Part shown: positions 1 through 8,491 of the stretch, one piece after another
How positions within the stretch are numbered: position 1 is the first letter of the stretch
How the letters are laid out: each line of letters opens with the position of its first letter
Origin: a virus
Reading direction: 5' to 3' (one strand)
DNA length: 64,000 bases
Virus record (IMG/VR): IMGVR_UViG_3300005581_000008
Span: 1 to 64,000 of that record
Notes under the pieces: generated by a model
The model's input: only the letters and a program-made list of their open reading frames with translations
What the model was told of the DNA's origin: nothing
Databases searched by the model: none
Program-made: the position numbers and the translations under genes

Positions 1-626
1 CCTTCAGCGTCAAGACCATGAACAGACTTCATGTCTTGTGCTAATTCGATAGAGTATTCTGCCTTCAAAGCACGAGTCTTTGCAGTTACAGAAGTCTTTT
101 CGATAGAGAAAGCCATAGCACCGAAAGAACCATCACCAACACCACCTTGACCTAGACGCTCGCCATCGGCAGTTGCTAGACCAGAACCAGTAGTTTCAGA
201 ACCAGCAAAGTCATACGCACCAGAGTGAGTACCAGTACCAGAGAAGTCTGTATCAGCTTCGTTGAACAATGCTTCGTCACCACCTTGAGTGCTGTAACGA
301 GACTTCATTGCGAAGATTAGACCAGTTGGTTGAGTCATTGGTTGTACACCGCAAACATCATAAGCGATCATTTGTGGCATTGCACGACGAACCAAGCTGA
401 TCATTACTGGATCAAACTTAGCGAAACCGCCAGTGTCGCCATAAGAGCCAACAGCGTTAGCTGGTGCAGCTTCAAACAACGCTTCACGCTGTTTAGCCAT
501 TTCACGCTCTTGGTTTTCTAGAAGAACCGCAGTTACTTCTTTACGATAGTTGTCACGAATCTTTGGAGCACTTTCGTGCTCAAGAATCGGAGCCCATTTT
601 TTTACTAAATCTTGACGAGATTGCAT
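1..626 (-). CDS. 23: Major capsid protein gp23, N-terminal part (runs off the window)
   Basis: This is the T4-type major capsid protein that forms the head lattice. Reading leftward from the ATG at 624-626 gives an open frame of about 208 codons to the window edge. It starts MQSRQDLVKKWAPILEHE and contains SLVRRAMPQMIAYDVCGVQP and, near the edge, AEYSIELAQDMKSVHGLDAE, which are hallmark gp23 segments. The N-terminal part is expected to be removed by the gp21 protease. An AAGGAAA ribosome site lies about 9 bases before the ATG. It follows the gp22 scaffold gene by 15 bases, the classical T4 order 21-22-23. The C-terminal part is outside the window. Confidence 0.95.
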   Translation of the reverse strand, partial: MQSRQDLVKKWAPILEHESAPKIRDNYRKEVTAVLLENQEREMAKQREALFEAAPANAVGSYGDTGGFAKFDPVMISLVRRAMPQMIAYDVCGVQPMTQPTGLIFAMKSRYSTQGGDEALFNEADTDFSGTGTHSGAYDFAGSETTGSGLATADGERLGQGGVGDGSFGAMAFSIEKTSVTAKTRALKAEYSIELAQDMKSVHGLDAE

Positions 627-641
627 TTTGGATTTCCTTGT

Positions 642-1667
642 TTATTTTAATTTGTTAAGCTGAGCAGCATAAGCAGACATAGCTGGATCTAATTTCTTAG
701 AAACTTCTTCAGTCAATGCTTCCACTGGAGCATCAGTAACTACAGACTTAATTTCTGTAGAACCTTTAGTTGTGAAATAATTTTCACGAATAGTCTTTAC
801 TTTGGTTTCAAAACTAGTTTGGTCTTCATAAGAGAGTTCTTCAACAAGAGACATAAACTTTTCAGTTTCTGTATCAGTCAAACCTTCACTTACAGTCTTA
901 ACGATTTCAGCACGATTGCTTTCAGCAAGAGTCTTGCTTAGTTCAATGTTAGCTGCAACTTGTTCGTTAAGTTTTGCTTCCAATTCATCGATCTTAGATT
1001 CCATTTCACCAAGCACATCGAATTTCTCTTCAGGAATATCAATATAGTGCTCTTCAAATAAATTCTTCAGACCGCCAATGAAACCTTCAAGAATATCTGA
1101 TTTCATACCACGCTCTAGGGCAATTTCATTCTGTGTCATCCACTGCTCGGCAATATAACCGAGGTATCCATCAACTTGCTCAACAATTCCCTCTGTATTC
1201 TTCGCAACAGCTTCCGCTAGTTTGCTTTCGAATTCTTCTTCAATACGAGCAACTTCGTTCTTAACACGATTAAGAACTGCTGCTTCAAAAATAGTTTCTG
1301 CTTTCTGACGGAACTCTTCAGAAAGTTCTTCGCCAGCCATCAATGCGTCAACATCTTCTTTAACGCTAGTACCTGTACGAATAACTGCTTGGTCACCAGC
1401 AACTGCGCTGGATGTAGCAGGATTTGATTTCTTAGATGTACCACCCTCAGCTTCTTTCTCGTCATCAACATTGTTGCGAGAATTATCTGGGTTAGGTGTT
1501 TCACCACCATTCGGTACATTGTTTGATGCATCACGAATAACAGCTTGATTGCCTGCTTGTGCTCCATCTTTACCTGAATCTGTACCACCTTCTGTGCCGT
1601 GTACTTTGAATTCGTCTAGTTTCTTAGACTCAGCCAAAATTTCAGCGATTTTTTGTTCGATTGACAT
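642..1667 (-). CDS. 22: Prohead scaffold protein gp22
   Basis: 341 residues, longer than T4 gp22 (269). This is the internal scaffold of the prohead, degraded by gp21 during maturation. It is highly acidic and helical. Residues about 1-110 are a low-complexity acidic region with a small duplication (AGNQAVIRDAS and AGDQAVIRTGT). Residues about 130-320 contain the recognisable gp22 core (IAEQWMTQNEIALERGMKSDILEGFIGGL) and coiled-coil heptads. AGGAG lies just before the ATG and a TATAAATA late promoter sits 35 bases upstream, so gp22 and gp23 can be transcribed separately from gp21. The assignment rests on position and this core motif; the N-terminal extension is specific to this phage group. 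Confidence 0.92.
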   Translation of the reverse strand: MSIEQKIAEILAESKKLDEFKVHGTEGGTDSGKDGAQAGNQAVIRDASNNVPNGGETPNPDNSRNNVDDEKEAEGGTSKKSNPATSSAVAGDQAVIRTGTSVKEDVDALMAGEELSEEFRQKAETIFEAAVLNRVKNEVARIEEEFESKLAEAVAKNTEGIVEQVDGYLGYIAEQWMTQNEIALERGMKSDILEGFIGGLKNLFEEHYIDIPEEKFDVLGEMESKIDELEAKLNEQVAANIELSKTLAESNRAEIVKTVSEGLTDTETEKFMSLVEELSYEDQTSFETKVKTIRENYFTTKGSTEIKSVVTDAPVEALTEEVSKKLDPAMSAYAAQLNKLK

Positions 1668-1701
1668 CGTTTTCTCCTGTAACTGGATAGTTCTATTAAA
1701 T

Positions 1702-1709
1702 TATTTATA
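1702..1709 (-). promoter_or_regulatory. Late promoter, TATAAATA, for gp22-gp23
   Basis: Reading the minus strand gives ATTATAAATAAT, an exact match to the T4 late promoter -10 element (bound by the gp55 sigma factor family). It sits in the gap between gp21 and gp22, leaving a leader of roughly 25-30 bases before the gp22 ATG. A separate strong promoter for scaffold and capsid fits their high demand. Confidence 0.75.
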
Positions 1710-1711
1710 AT

Positions 1712-2365
1712 TTATCTGATTTTACTCAGAAACCTTTGGAAAGCAATAATCTTCGCTTCCTCTAGATTGCGTGAAGAAGCCTTGCGAATAGAACGCTGTG
1801 CTTCCTCAATATGTTGTTCCACAAACTTTCCATCAACAAAGACCCACTCTTTTGACTCCATAATACCTCTTACGAACGCATCTGGAGCAGACGGATCGGC
1901 AACGATGTCAGCTGCAGTGGACAGCATAAAATCGTCTTGAACAATTTGAACACCTTCGTTATTTGTTTGAAGGGAACCAAGTGCTCTGCTAGAAACTCCA
2001 AGGTTTGCACCACCATCTAAAAGACCTCGTGCAATTTGTCCCATCGGTGTTTCTAGAATCTTTGCTTTGCCGATGTAGTTAGTACCTTCTTTGCGCAAAC
2101 TAACAATCATGTGAGATACACGATCCAAATTAATGGAAGGAGTGTCTGGATGACCAAGTTCGCCATAGGCACGATTTTTGTCGACAGATTCTTTAATGTA
2201 ACGACCTACTTCATTATCCATAATTGATTCTGGATACATACGACCATTACGATTCTTCAGTTCAGATTGAAGAAAAATTCCTTCAATAAAATATTCTTTT
2301 CCTTTGCCGAGTTTTGACTCAACAATAAGGTTTGTGGTATCTAAAACTTCTCTAATTAGTCTCAT
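1712..2365 (-). CDS. 21: Prohead core protease gp21
   Basis: 217 residues, the usual length for T4 gp21 (212). This serine protease of the herpesvirus-assemblin-like U9/S77 family cleaves scaffold and capsid proteins inside the prohead. The expected catalytic residues are visible: His72 in AYGELGHP, Ser125/Ser126 in NLGVSSRALG, and an acidic segment ADIVADPSAPDAFV near 152-164. GGGAG stands before the ATG. It lies directly upstream of the scaffold gene, as in T4. Identification is secure. Confidence 0.95.
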   Translation of the reverse strand: MRLIREVLDTTNLIVESKLGKGKEYFIEGIFLQSELKNRNGRMYPESIMDNEVGRYIKESVDKNRAYGELGHPDTPSINLDRVSHMIVSLRKEGTNYIGKAKILETPMGQIARGLLDGGANLGVSSRALGSLQTNNEGVQIVQDDFMLSTAADIVADPSAPDAFVRGIMESKEWVFVDGKFVEQHIEEAQRSIRKASSRNLEEAKIIAFQRFLSKIR

Positions 2366-2367
2366 GA

Positions 2368-2796
2368 TTAACTCCCTACAACTGCTGGGTTATCGTAAGC
2401 ACCAAAAGTAGCGTCTTCAACTTTAGTAGACCAGCCAGCAACTTTACGGAGAACTAAAATACCAGTAATATCTTTTGCAGCAGCATTAGTAATAACGATA
2501 TCAAAAGTGTTATCATTAGAAAGTGGAATACCCCACGCATTTAATTCTGCATAAGGAGCATTTTCAGGTGCGCAAGAAATAACATTTTTGCTATTGCGCA
2601 CAATATTAACCTTTGAAGCCAACTCACCTGTTACTTGCCACTTAACTATATTGACTGCAGGAGTATCAGCATTTCTTGCTTGAGTACCAGCAGTTAAGTT
2701 GGCAATAGTAATAGTGCCAGACTCTGCCAAAGAAGATGCGAAATGAATCACAGTTTCCTGGTTTGTATTTTTAAGGGTTGTGATAGTCATTGCCAT
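2368..2796 (-). CDS. Unknown protein of the head gene cluster (142 aa)
   Basis: I do not recognise a named family. The protein is 142 residues, predicted beta-rich, without signal peptide or membrane segment. It starts MAMTITTLKNTNQETVIHFAS and reads like a small beta-sandwich (repeated Val/Ile/Thr alternation, e.g. WQVTGELASKVNIVR). GAGGAAC lies 8 bases before the chosen ATG; a second ATG two codons later is possible. It is squeezed between a putative prohead core gene and gp21 with 1-2 base gaps, so a virion role such as head decoration is a reasonable guess, but this is inferred from location only. Confidence 0.75.
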   Translation of the reverse strand: MAMTITTLKNTNQETVIHFASSLAESGTITIANLTAGTQARNADTPAVNIVKWQVTGELASKVNIVRNSKNVISCAPENAPYAELNAWGIPLSNDNTFDIVITNAAAKDITGILVLRKVAGWSTKVEDATFGAYDNPAVVGS

Positions 2797-2797
2797 C

Positions 2798-3346
2798 TTA
2801 TTGTTCCTCTAATTTTGTAAGCACATGAAAGAAGTTCTCTTTCGACTCTCTCATATACTCAATAATTTCTGTTTGCTTATGTAATAAGTTATTTAGGCGT
2901 AATTGAGTACGCTCGTCAATAGTTACAATCGACTCATCATTAAGAACATAATGCAATTTACCCTCAACCAATCTGTCCAGTTTATTAAGAGAACGAATGC
3001 CTTGAACAACTGGGTCTACACTAAACATGTGAGAAGAAGCAAGTTTGATATAATTTTCGATTAATGTATCGGTAACTTTAATGTCGTGATATTCTTTAAT
3101 AATATTAGCAACTGTATGTTCTGATAGTTCTTCGTATAGGTCTTTTGATACTTGTTCTTCTAATTGTTGCGAAATGTAGTCTTGTTTAATGTATTGTCTT
3201 GCTTCTTCTAAACTTGTAAATTCTGTTTCAATACCATTTATCAAAACCTTTCCTTCTTCAGTTCTTTCGATTAACTGAAGATAAGATCTGATACTCTCAA
3301 CGATATCAGATCGCTTTAAAGATTTTGTAAATTCTGAATATTTCAT
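2798..3346 (-). CDS. Putative prohead core protein (gp68 position)
   Basis: 182 residues, strongly helical and charged (many Glu, Lys, Leu), no Cys, no membrane segment. It occupies the place of T4 gene 68, between a gp67-like gene and gp21. Residues about 40-90 (SLEEARQYIKQDYISQQLEEQVSK and onward) and 130-182 look like coiled coil. A prohead inner-core role follows from position and composition; I see no diagnostic motif that proves homology with gp68. Confidence 0.7.
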   Translation of the reverse strand: MKYSEFTKSLKRSDIVESIRSYLQLIERTEEGKVLINGIETEFTSLEEARQYIKQDYISQQLEEQVSKDLYEELSEHTVANIIKEYHDIKVTDTLIENYIKLASSHMFSVDPVVQGIRSLNKLDRLVEGKLHYVLNDESIVTIDERTQLRLNNLLHKQTEIIEYMRESKENFFHVLTKLEEQ

Positions 3347-3348
3347 TA

Positions 3349-3888
3349 TTAATCGTTGTGATGCATACCGCTATCAGGACGAGTTTCATAGCCATGGTAA
3401 TCTAATCTTTTTATGTATTCTTTATGTTGTGGTGAACCTTTACCACCTAAATGCTTATCAGCAAATTCCTTATGTGATCCAGGTGAACCACCAGCACTCA
3501 TATTATCATGGTCAACTGCATCTTCTGAGTGGCTTTTTACATGTTTTGCAGCTTCAGCACCGTGATGTTGTTCTACTTTTTTAAGAATTTCTTTTGCTTT
3601 GCTTCTATGGTAGCTTTGTTGTCTAGGAGTAGCCTCATCGTTATGCTCACTACTACTACTAACATGATTATAATGATCAGCTGCTAAATGTGCAAGGGAT
3701 GGTACTGTTGCTTCGCTTAATTCTTCAGTAACAACTTCTTGATTGAACATACCTTGAGCAACAGACTGACGCATGTCATCTAACTTAGCAGATAACTTTT
3801 CTTGCATGGCCATTGTAAATGCATTTTCTGTTTCTAGTGCATCACCTGCTCTGATTGCTTGGACTAAATTTTGTACTGTTTCATTCAT
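3349..3888 (-). CDS. 67: gp67-like prohead core protein with a His-rich C-terminal extension
   Basis: 179 residues against about 80 in T4 gp67. Residues 1-60 resemble the gp67 start (NLVQAIRAGDALETENAFTMAMQEKLSAKL), a helical prohead core segment. The rest, residues about 65-179, is a hydrophilic tail with many His, Ser, Gly and Lys (for example HYNHVSSSSEHND, VEQHHGAEAAKH, HKEFADKHLGGKG). It lies directly downstream of the portal gene as gene 67 does in T4. The tail is not part of known T4 gp67; it might be a cleaved internal peptide or a separate fused DNA- or metal-binding segment. Function of the tail is unknown. Confidence 0.72.
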   Translation of the reverse strand: MNETVQNLVQAIRAGDALETENAFTMAMQEKLSAKLDDMRQSVAQGMFNQEVVTEELSEATVPSLAHLAADHYNHVSSSSEHNDEATPRQQSYHRSKAKEILKKVEQHHGAEAAKHVKSHSEDAVDHDNMSAGGSPGSHKEFADKHLGGKGSPQHKEYIKRLDYHGYETRPDSGMHHND

Positions 3889-3900
3889 AAGATTCTCCTA

Positions 3901-5580
3901 TTAATTTGGCCAAGTACCAGTTTTTAATTTGGTAACTTTACCTTTGCTCTGTTGTGTATCTTGTTCTGCTTCAGCATCAGCTTCTTGATCTTGAGCACCT
4001 TGATCTTGCTGAGGTTGTGCAGCTTGTTGTTGCATTTGTTGTTGCTGTTCAGCCTGTGCATCCATCGCTGGTTGCTGCATTGCCTGTTGAAGTTCTCCTT
4101 GAACAGTTGCTTGCTGAATCATAATGTCTTGTTCTTTATTCATTTCTTTCTGGATGTCTTTAATTTCTTTATCATCCAAACGAAGAATGTTTTTCTTAAC
4201 CCAGTCTTGTGAATAATACTTACCAACAAATGGGTCTACAATTTGTAGTAAGCCCATTCTGGCTTGCATAATTTCACTGTCACGCAGTTCAGCGTAGTTA
4301 TTATCTTCGATGTAATCGTATTTAATTCCAACACGAAGATCATCCCATTCATCTGGACGGATAATACCTTTGCATATTAACTGAACACGAAGTGCTTGGT
4401 TAAACAATGCATTAAATTTCTTACGAAGTCTAATAATAAATTTATTAAACTTAACTTCATCACGAGTAATTTCTTGAGCACGACCAATACTAAAACCTGA
4501 AGACTGTTGTAGTCGGCTAGCTGGAACATTTAACGCATGAAATAATTTACCTTGGAAGTATTCAATATCTTGAATCTCACCTAAATTTTGTCCACCTGGA
4601 AGTGTAGTAATCTCAGTACCTTTACCACCTTCACGACGAGGCATCCAAAAATCTTCCATCATTGAAAGATGTTTACGATCGTCACGAGTTTCGCCAGTTG
4701 TTGCATCATAAACAATCTTGTTACGGAACTTATTCATAATGTCCGTAACATACTGCTCTGCTTTCAACTTAGGTAAATTACCCACATCAACATAAAAAAT
4801 TCTTCGTTCAGGCGCACGGCTGATACGATAGATGACAAGGGAGTCCTCGATCATCTTTAATTGATTTACTGGTTTAATTGCCTTATGAAGATAAGACATT
4901 GCCATACCAGTATTTGGATCTACATAACCTGATGGGACATAGACCACTGAATCAAGAGCCAATTTAACACCATGTGTTGTTTGCTCTGTAATCCCTTTGT
5001 CGTTATAAAGATAGTATTCTTCTACTTCTTTTACAACTTCAACACCTTGTGGTGTTCTTTCCTTTTTAATATTCTTAATACGACGAATCTTACGAGGATC
5101 GATGTATCTTAATTCTTGGATACCATCTTTCATTCTCGATTCATCGATAAGAATTTGATAATATAACCTTCCGTCAATATACCATGCACGGAAAGTTTCA
5201 TGCGCTCTTTCATCGAACTTTAATATACGGAGTACATTATCAAATTCTTCACGAATTCTAGTTTTAATATTGTCTGATACTTTAACTTCGTCAAGAACAA
5301 TCTCAACGGATTTATGAGTTTCATCAGCCACAATGGCTTCATTAACAATATCTTCAATCGCACCATCACAATCACTATACTGTGCTACTTCACGGTAGCG
5401 ACGGATCAAATCATTTTCGTTCTTAATAACACCTTCGAGATCCATGACCATACCGTAGTACCCACCAGCATTTACACCAGTGTTTACTACGGTTGCTCCA
5501 GTCTCATTCGGACTAGGAGGAACTACACTTGGTAATTGCTCCTCATCCTTGCGTTTTATCTCAAATCCAAAAATCTGCAT
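3901..5580 (-). CDS. 20: Portal vertex protein gp20
   Basis: 559 residues (T4: 524). It forms the dodecameric portal through which DNA enters the head and to which the neck attaches. Recognisable gp20 segments include DCDGAIEDIVNEAIV (about 70-84), KLKMIEDSLVIYRISRAPERR-type core near 235-255 and, at about 305-370, MPRREGGKGTEITTLPGGQNLG and ALNVPASRLQ followed by GRAQEITRDEVKFNKFI. The last 70 residues are a Gln-rich tail (QQATVQGELQQAMQQP and more), low complexity and probably flexible. It is downstream of gp19, in the T4 order. Confidence 0.96.
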   Translation of the reverse strand: MQIFGFEIKRKDEEQLPSVVPPSPNETGATVVNTGVNAGGYYGMVMDLEGVIKNENDLIRRYREVAQYSDCDGAIEDIVNEAIVADETHKSVEIVLDEVKVSDNIKTRIREEFDNVLRILKFDERAHETFRAWYIDGRLYYQILIDESRMKDGIQELRYIDPRKIRRIKNIKKERTPQGVEVVKEVEEYYLYNDKGITEQTTHGVKLALDSVVYVPSGYVDPNTGMAMSYLHKAIKPVNQLKMIEDSLVIYRISRAPERRIFYVDVGNLPKLKAEQYVTDIMNKFRNKIVYDATTGETRDDRKHLSMMEDFWMPRREGGKGTEITTLPGGQNLGEIQDIEYFQGKLFHALNVPASRLQQSSGFSIGRAQEITRDEVKFNKFIIRLRKKFNALFNQALRVQLICKGIIRPDEWDDLRVGIKYDYIEDNNYAELRDSEIMQARMGLLQIVDPFVGKYYSQDWVKKNILRLDDKEIKDIQKEMNKEQDIMIQQATVQGELQQAMQQPAMDAQAEQQQQMQQQAAQPQQDQGAQDQEADAEAEQDTQQSKGKVTKLKTGTWPN

Positions 5581-5604
5581 TATGTAATAACCTTCAGTTA
5601 ATTA

Positions 5605-6192
5605 TTAAAGTGGGAAGCTACCAACTGGAGTATCAATAGAAACATTGACACCAAAGCCAGATGCTGCACCAGTATTTGAAGTAAAGAAGTTGTATTGGAA
5701 CTCTACATCAAACTGTTCAATTGCATTTTGTTGCTCGTAATCTAAACCGATTGCGGAAATTGTTGTCGGGAATGCATCAACAAATTTGTAAGACTTAATA
5801 GTTGCACCATTACGATCTAGTTGGTGAACAGATAAGTCAACTTGATACTCAGTAGGATTAATACGACCATTAGTAGTATTATAATTCTGAATACCTGATT
5901 GCCACTGCTCTAGAGCATTACGGATACCAAATGTGGTGTCGTTGTAAATCGTCACAGTCCATGGTTGGAATGTTCGTTCACCAGCAAAGTTAACTGGGCG
6001 ACCACGATACAAGACTGGTAAAGTCTCGATAGTGGATGCAGGCAACTGAGCAGCTTTACACAAAAATTGTGCACGCTGTCCAGCTACCACACCTAGAGTA
6101 ACATAAGATGGGAATGTTAATTCAACACGGAATTGATTAGGGCGAGCACCACCACCAATCATCTGCGCTTTAAAATCAGCAATGTTTGCCAT
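5605..6192 (-). CDS. 19: Tail tube protein gp19
   Basis: 195 residues (T4: 163). It polymerises into the inner tail tube. The sequence has the typical pattern: ANIADFKAQMIGGGARPNQFRVELTFP at the start, then QFLCKAAQLPASTIETLPVLYRGRPVNFAGERTF in the first half, and FVDAFPTTISAIGLDYEQQNAIEQFDVEFQYNFF in the second. A GATAAATA late-promoter-like element is 24-31 bases upstream and AAGGAGAG precedes the ATG, consistent with strong expression of a major structural protein. Confidence 0.95.
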   Translation of the reverse strand: MANIADFKAQMIGGGARPNQFRVELTFPSYVTLGVVAGQRAQFLCKAAQLPASTIETLPVLYRGRPVNFAGERTFQPWTVTIYNDTTFGIRNALEQWQSGIQNYNTTNGRINPTEYQVDLSVHQLDRNGATIKSYKFVDAFPTTISAIGLDYEQQNAIEQFDVEFQYNFFTSNTGAASGFGVNVSIDTPVGSFPL

Positions 6193-6215
6193 TTAATTCT
6201 CTCCTTGTTCTTTCT

Positions 6216-6223
6216 TATTTATC
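6216..6223 (-). promoter_or_regulatory. Late promoter-like GATAAATA before gp19
   Basis: The minus strand reads AAAGATAAATAAG, one mismatch to TATAAATA, in the short gap between gp18 and gp19. It would leave a leader of about 15-20 bases containing the AAGGAGAG ribosome site. Confidence 0.55.
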
Positions 6224-6229
6224 TTTAAA

Positions 6230-8419
6230 TTACGCACCAACTTCGCTGAAGTTAATCGCAGAGCGAGCAGCAACAAAGTTAAGAGTAATAAAGTTGATAG
6301 AACGATTTGGTTTAACGAAGATATCAGCAACGAACTCGTTGCGATCAATAACTTCACCTGTGTTGTTAGACTCATCGCACTTAACAACGAAATCAGTAAT
6401 ACCACGACGACCTTGTACATCACGGAGGAATGGCTCTACTAAGTTACGGAATTGCGCACGAGTGAAACCATCATTGAATTCGAACAACTGGAATTTAGCA
6501 GCTGTTGCGATTGCTTTCTCCATAACGATGAATAGACGACGCACATTGATACGATCAAATGCGCTTGGCTTAGCCAATAGAGTTTTGTCACCGAACAGAA
6601 CAGTACCTTCTCCTGGGAATGTAACCACTGGGTTAATACCAGCTTTGTAGAGATTGTCTCTCAAAGTCTTAGAAGGGTTGAACGCTAAACGAACAACATT
6701 TTTAATTTGTCCACGATTTAGACCACCTGGAGAGAACCAAGGATCATTAGTGTAATCAGTACGAGCACACAGACCAGCAACATCGGCATTTAGTGGAACA
6801 TAACGATATTTGTCTGCATAACGATCATACTGGTATTTGTATCCAGAATCTAGGACAGCGTATGAAGTGCTTGGTAAAGCATTACGGTAAGCAACCATAG
6901 CAGTAGATTCAGTTGAAGTGCTACCAATGATAACATCACCAGTAGAAGTGTTTTGTGGAGAAACAAAGGCTACGCAATCAAGACGAGTTTCGCAGATGTT
7001 ACTGATAATGTAATTTGCTACTGTAGTAGATGCTTTACCAGCAAGAACCAAACTAATATCATATAGTTCTGCATTTGCGAATAGAGCATAAGCAGAATTT
7101 AATTCTGCGTCTGTTGCAGCAAAATCATCAGTACCACCAGATAGTGAAACAGTTTGAGCAGAAGTCAAACTCTTATATACTGCAGCATTGGCTAATGTTG
7201 TGCCAAAATCTTTGGTTCCAGCAACTGAAGTTAATGCAGTAGGATGATCCATCCACCAGATGTATTCAGAACGAGAGTTAATAACATCTTTGTAGTAGTT
7301 ATTAGTACCATCTGATTTCTTCGCATCGTTCGCTTTAGAAACAAAAGCGAATTTTTCTAGAACAAATCCTGGGGTGCCAGTAACAAGACCATCTTCATCG
7401 ATAACGATAATATGCATTTCGTCAACAGCAGCTGGAGCAACCATTACATCTTTTGCGTAAGTAGAAGTTCCTGGAGCAGCATCAAACTGATCTGCATAAG
7501 CCCATGAAGTAAAGGTAGCAGAATCCGCCATAGAAACTAGTAATGAGTTTCCAGTAGTTCCTGGATATTTTGCAGCCCATGCACCAACAACACCAGCACC
7601 ATTTGCTAGGTATGTATTGTAATATTCACCATTGGTAACTTTTAGACCAGCAGTAGAAATAGTACAAGTCGCAGTCGCAGTACCAGCGATTGTAATAGTA
7701 GGTGCTGTAGTATAACCGCTACCAGCTGTGACAATATTAATACTAGAAACTGTAGAAGTTGTTAGAGTTACAGCACCAAGTGCTGCACCAGAACCATTAC
7801 CAGTAATAGAAACTGTTGGGGCAGCTTTGTAACCAGTTCCTGCAGTAGTGATAGTAATACCAGTCACTAAACCACCAGAGAAAGTAGCAGTACCTACTGC
7901 ACCAGTACCAGAATCACCAGCAGCAGGAGTAATAGTAACAGTTGCGCTGGTATATCCAGAGCCACCAGATGCAACTGCAATCGCACTAATACCACCACCT
8001 GATAGAACCGCAGTTCCAGTAGCAGTAATACCACCAGCATCAGTAGGAGCAGAGAATGTTACTGTTGGAGCAGCACCAGTAGATGAGTATCCAGAACCAC
8101 CAGAAGTAATAGCAATAGTAGCTACCCCACCAGTTTGAGTGGCAACCGCATTCAAAGCCCCAGTGTCAGCACGGACTAGTAATAGATTATTTGTGTATGA
8201 TAGGAAGTTTGCAGCAGTGAAAAAAGATTGAAAATTGCTATCATTTGGTTTACCGAAGCGACGGACTAGTTCATTCTCAGAACTAACTGTGCTAGGTTCC
8301 ATTACTGGACCCCATGGAAACACCCCAGCAAAAGCACCAATAGATGATGATACGGCTGGAACGATAGAAGTGAAATCTTTTTCTACGACTGCAACGCCTG
8401 GAGATAGTTGAAACGGCAT
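6230..8419 (-). CDS. 18: Contractile tail sheath protein gp18 with inserted GSGY repeats
   Basis: 729 residues (T4: 659). It forms the sheath that contracts on infection. The N-terminus (QLSPGVAVVEKDFTSIVPAVSSSIGAFAG) and C-terminal region (NVRRLFIVMEKAIATAAKFQLFEFND and LVEPFLRDVQGRRGITDF) are classical. Residues about 95-258 are an insertion of four beta-type repeats with the pattern GSGYTTAPTVTITG, placed where sheath proteins carry exposed variable domains. A CTAAATA element lies about 52 bases upstream. The gene precedes gp19 as in T4. Confidence 0.96.
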   Translation of the reverse strand: MPFQLSPGVAVVEKDFTSIVPAVSSSIGAFAGVFPWGPVMEPSTVSSENELVRRFGKPNDSNFQSFFTAANFLSYTNNLLLVRADTGALNAVATQTGGVATIAITSGGSGYSSTGAAPTVTFSAPTDAGGITATGTAVLSGGGISAIAVASGGSGYTSATVTITPAAGDSGTGAVGTATFSGGLVTGITITTAGTGYKAAPTVSITGNGSGAALGAVTLTTSTVSSINIVTAGSGYTTAPTITIAGTATATCTISTAGLKVTNGEYYNTYLANGAGVVGAWAAKYPGTTGNSLLVSMADSATFTSWAYADQFDAAPGTSTYAKDVMVAPAAVDEMHIIVIDEDGLVTGTPGFVLEKFAFVSKANDAKKSDGTNNYYKDVINSRSEYIWWMDHPTALTSVAGTKDFGTTLANAAVYKSLTSAQTVSLSGGTDDFAATDAELNSAYALFANAELYDISLVLAGKASTTVANYIISNICETRLDCVAFVSPQNTSTGDVIIGSTSTESTAMVAYRNALPSTSYAVLDSGYKYQYDRYADKYRYVPLNADVAGLCARTDYTNDPWFSPGGLNRGQIKNVVRLAFNPSKTLRDNLYKAGINPVVTFPGEGTVLFGDKTLLAKPSAFDRINVRRLFIVMEKAIATAAKFQLFEFNDGFTRAQFRNLVEPFLRDVQGRRGITDFVVKCDESNNTGEVIDRNEFVADIFVKPNRSINFITLNFVAARSAINFSEVGA
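7646..8137 (-). repeat. GSGY-type repeat module inserted in gp18
   Basis: Four copies of a roughly 40-residue unit with the signature (I/V)xxGGSGYxxAPTVxI(T/S)GxGSGA. Copies start near residues 100, 144, 185 and 224 of gp18. The same unit appears in gp14 and gp8 in this window, so it is a shared, presumably surface-exposed beta module and not a feature of the sheath fold. Confidence 0.85.
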
Positions 8420-8447
8420 TGTATTTCTCCTTGTTAATAAGTTTACC

Positions 8448-8465
8448 TAGACAATTTCATGTCTA
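8448..8465 (-). other. Short stem-loop in the gp18 leader
   Basis: TAGACA and TGTCTA form a 6-bp stem with a 6-base loop. It falls about 6 bases after the CTAAATA element at 8471, so it would lie at the very 5' end of the gp18 message. There is no following T tract, so it is not a terminator. A stabilising role is inference. Confidence 0.4.
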
Positions 8466-8470
8466 CATTT

Positions 8471-8477
8471 TATTTAG
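8471..8477 (-). promoter_or_regulatory. Late promoter-like CTAAATA before gp18
   Basis: The minus strand reads AACTAAATAAAATG in the 72-base gap between gp17 and gp18. CTAAATA differs from TATAAATA by its first two bases but is the form repeated before several other genes here. Confidence 0.55.
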
Positions 8478-8491
8478 TTTTTACACGATTT

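Noticed and set aside
6186-6650. Plus-strand frame of 154 codons opposite the end of gp18
   Set aside because: gp18 is unambiguous on the minus strand here, and the antisense product has no recognisable pattern or start signal.
8448-8465. Stem-loop as a terminator after gp17
   Set aside because: No T tract follows on either strand, and it lies downstream of a promoter-like element toward gp18, so a leader structure is more likely.
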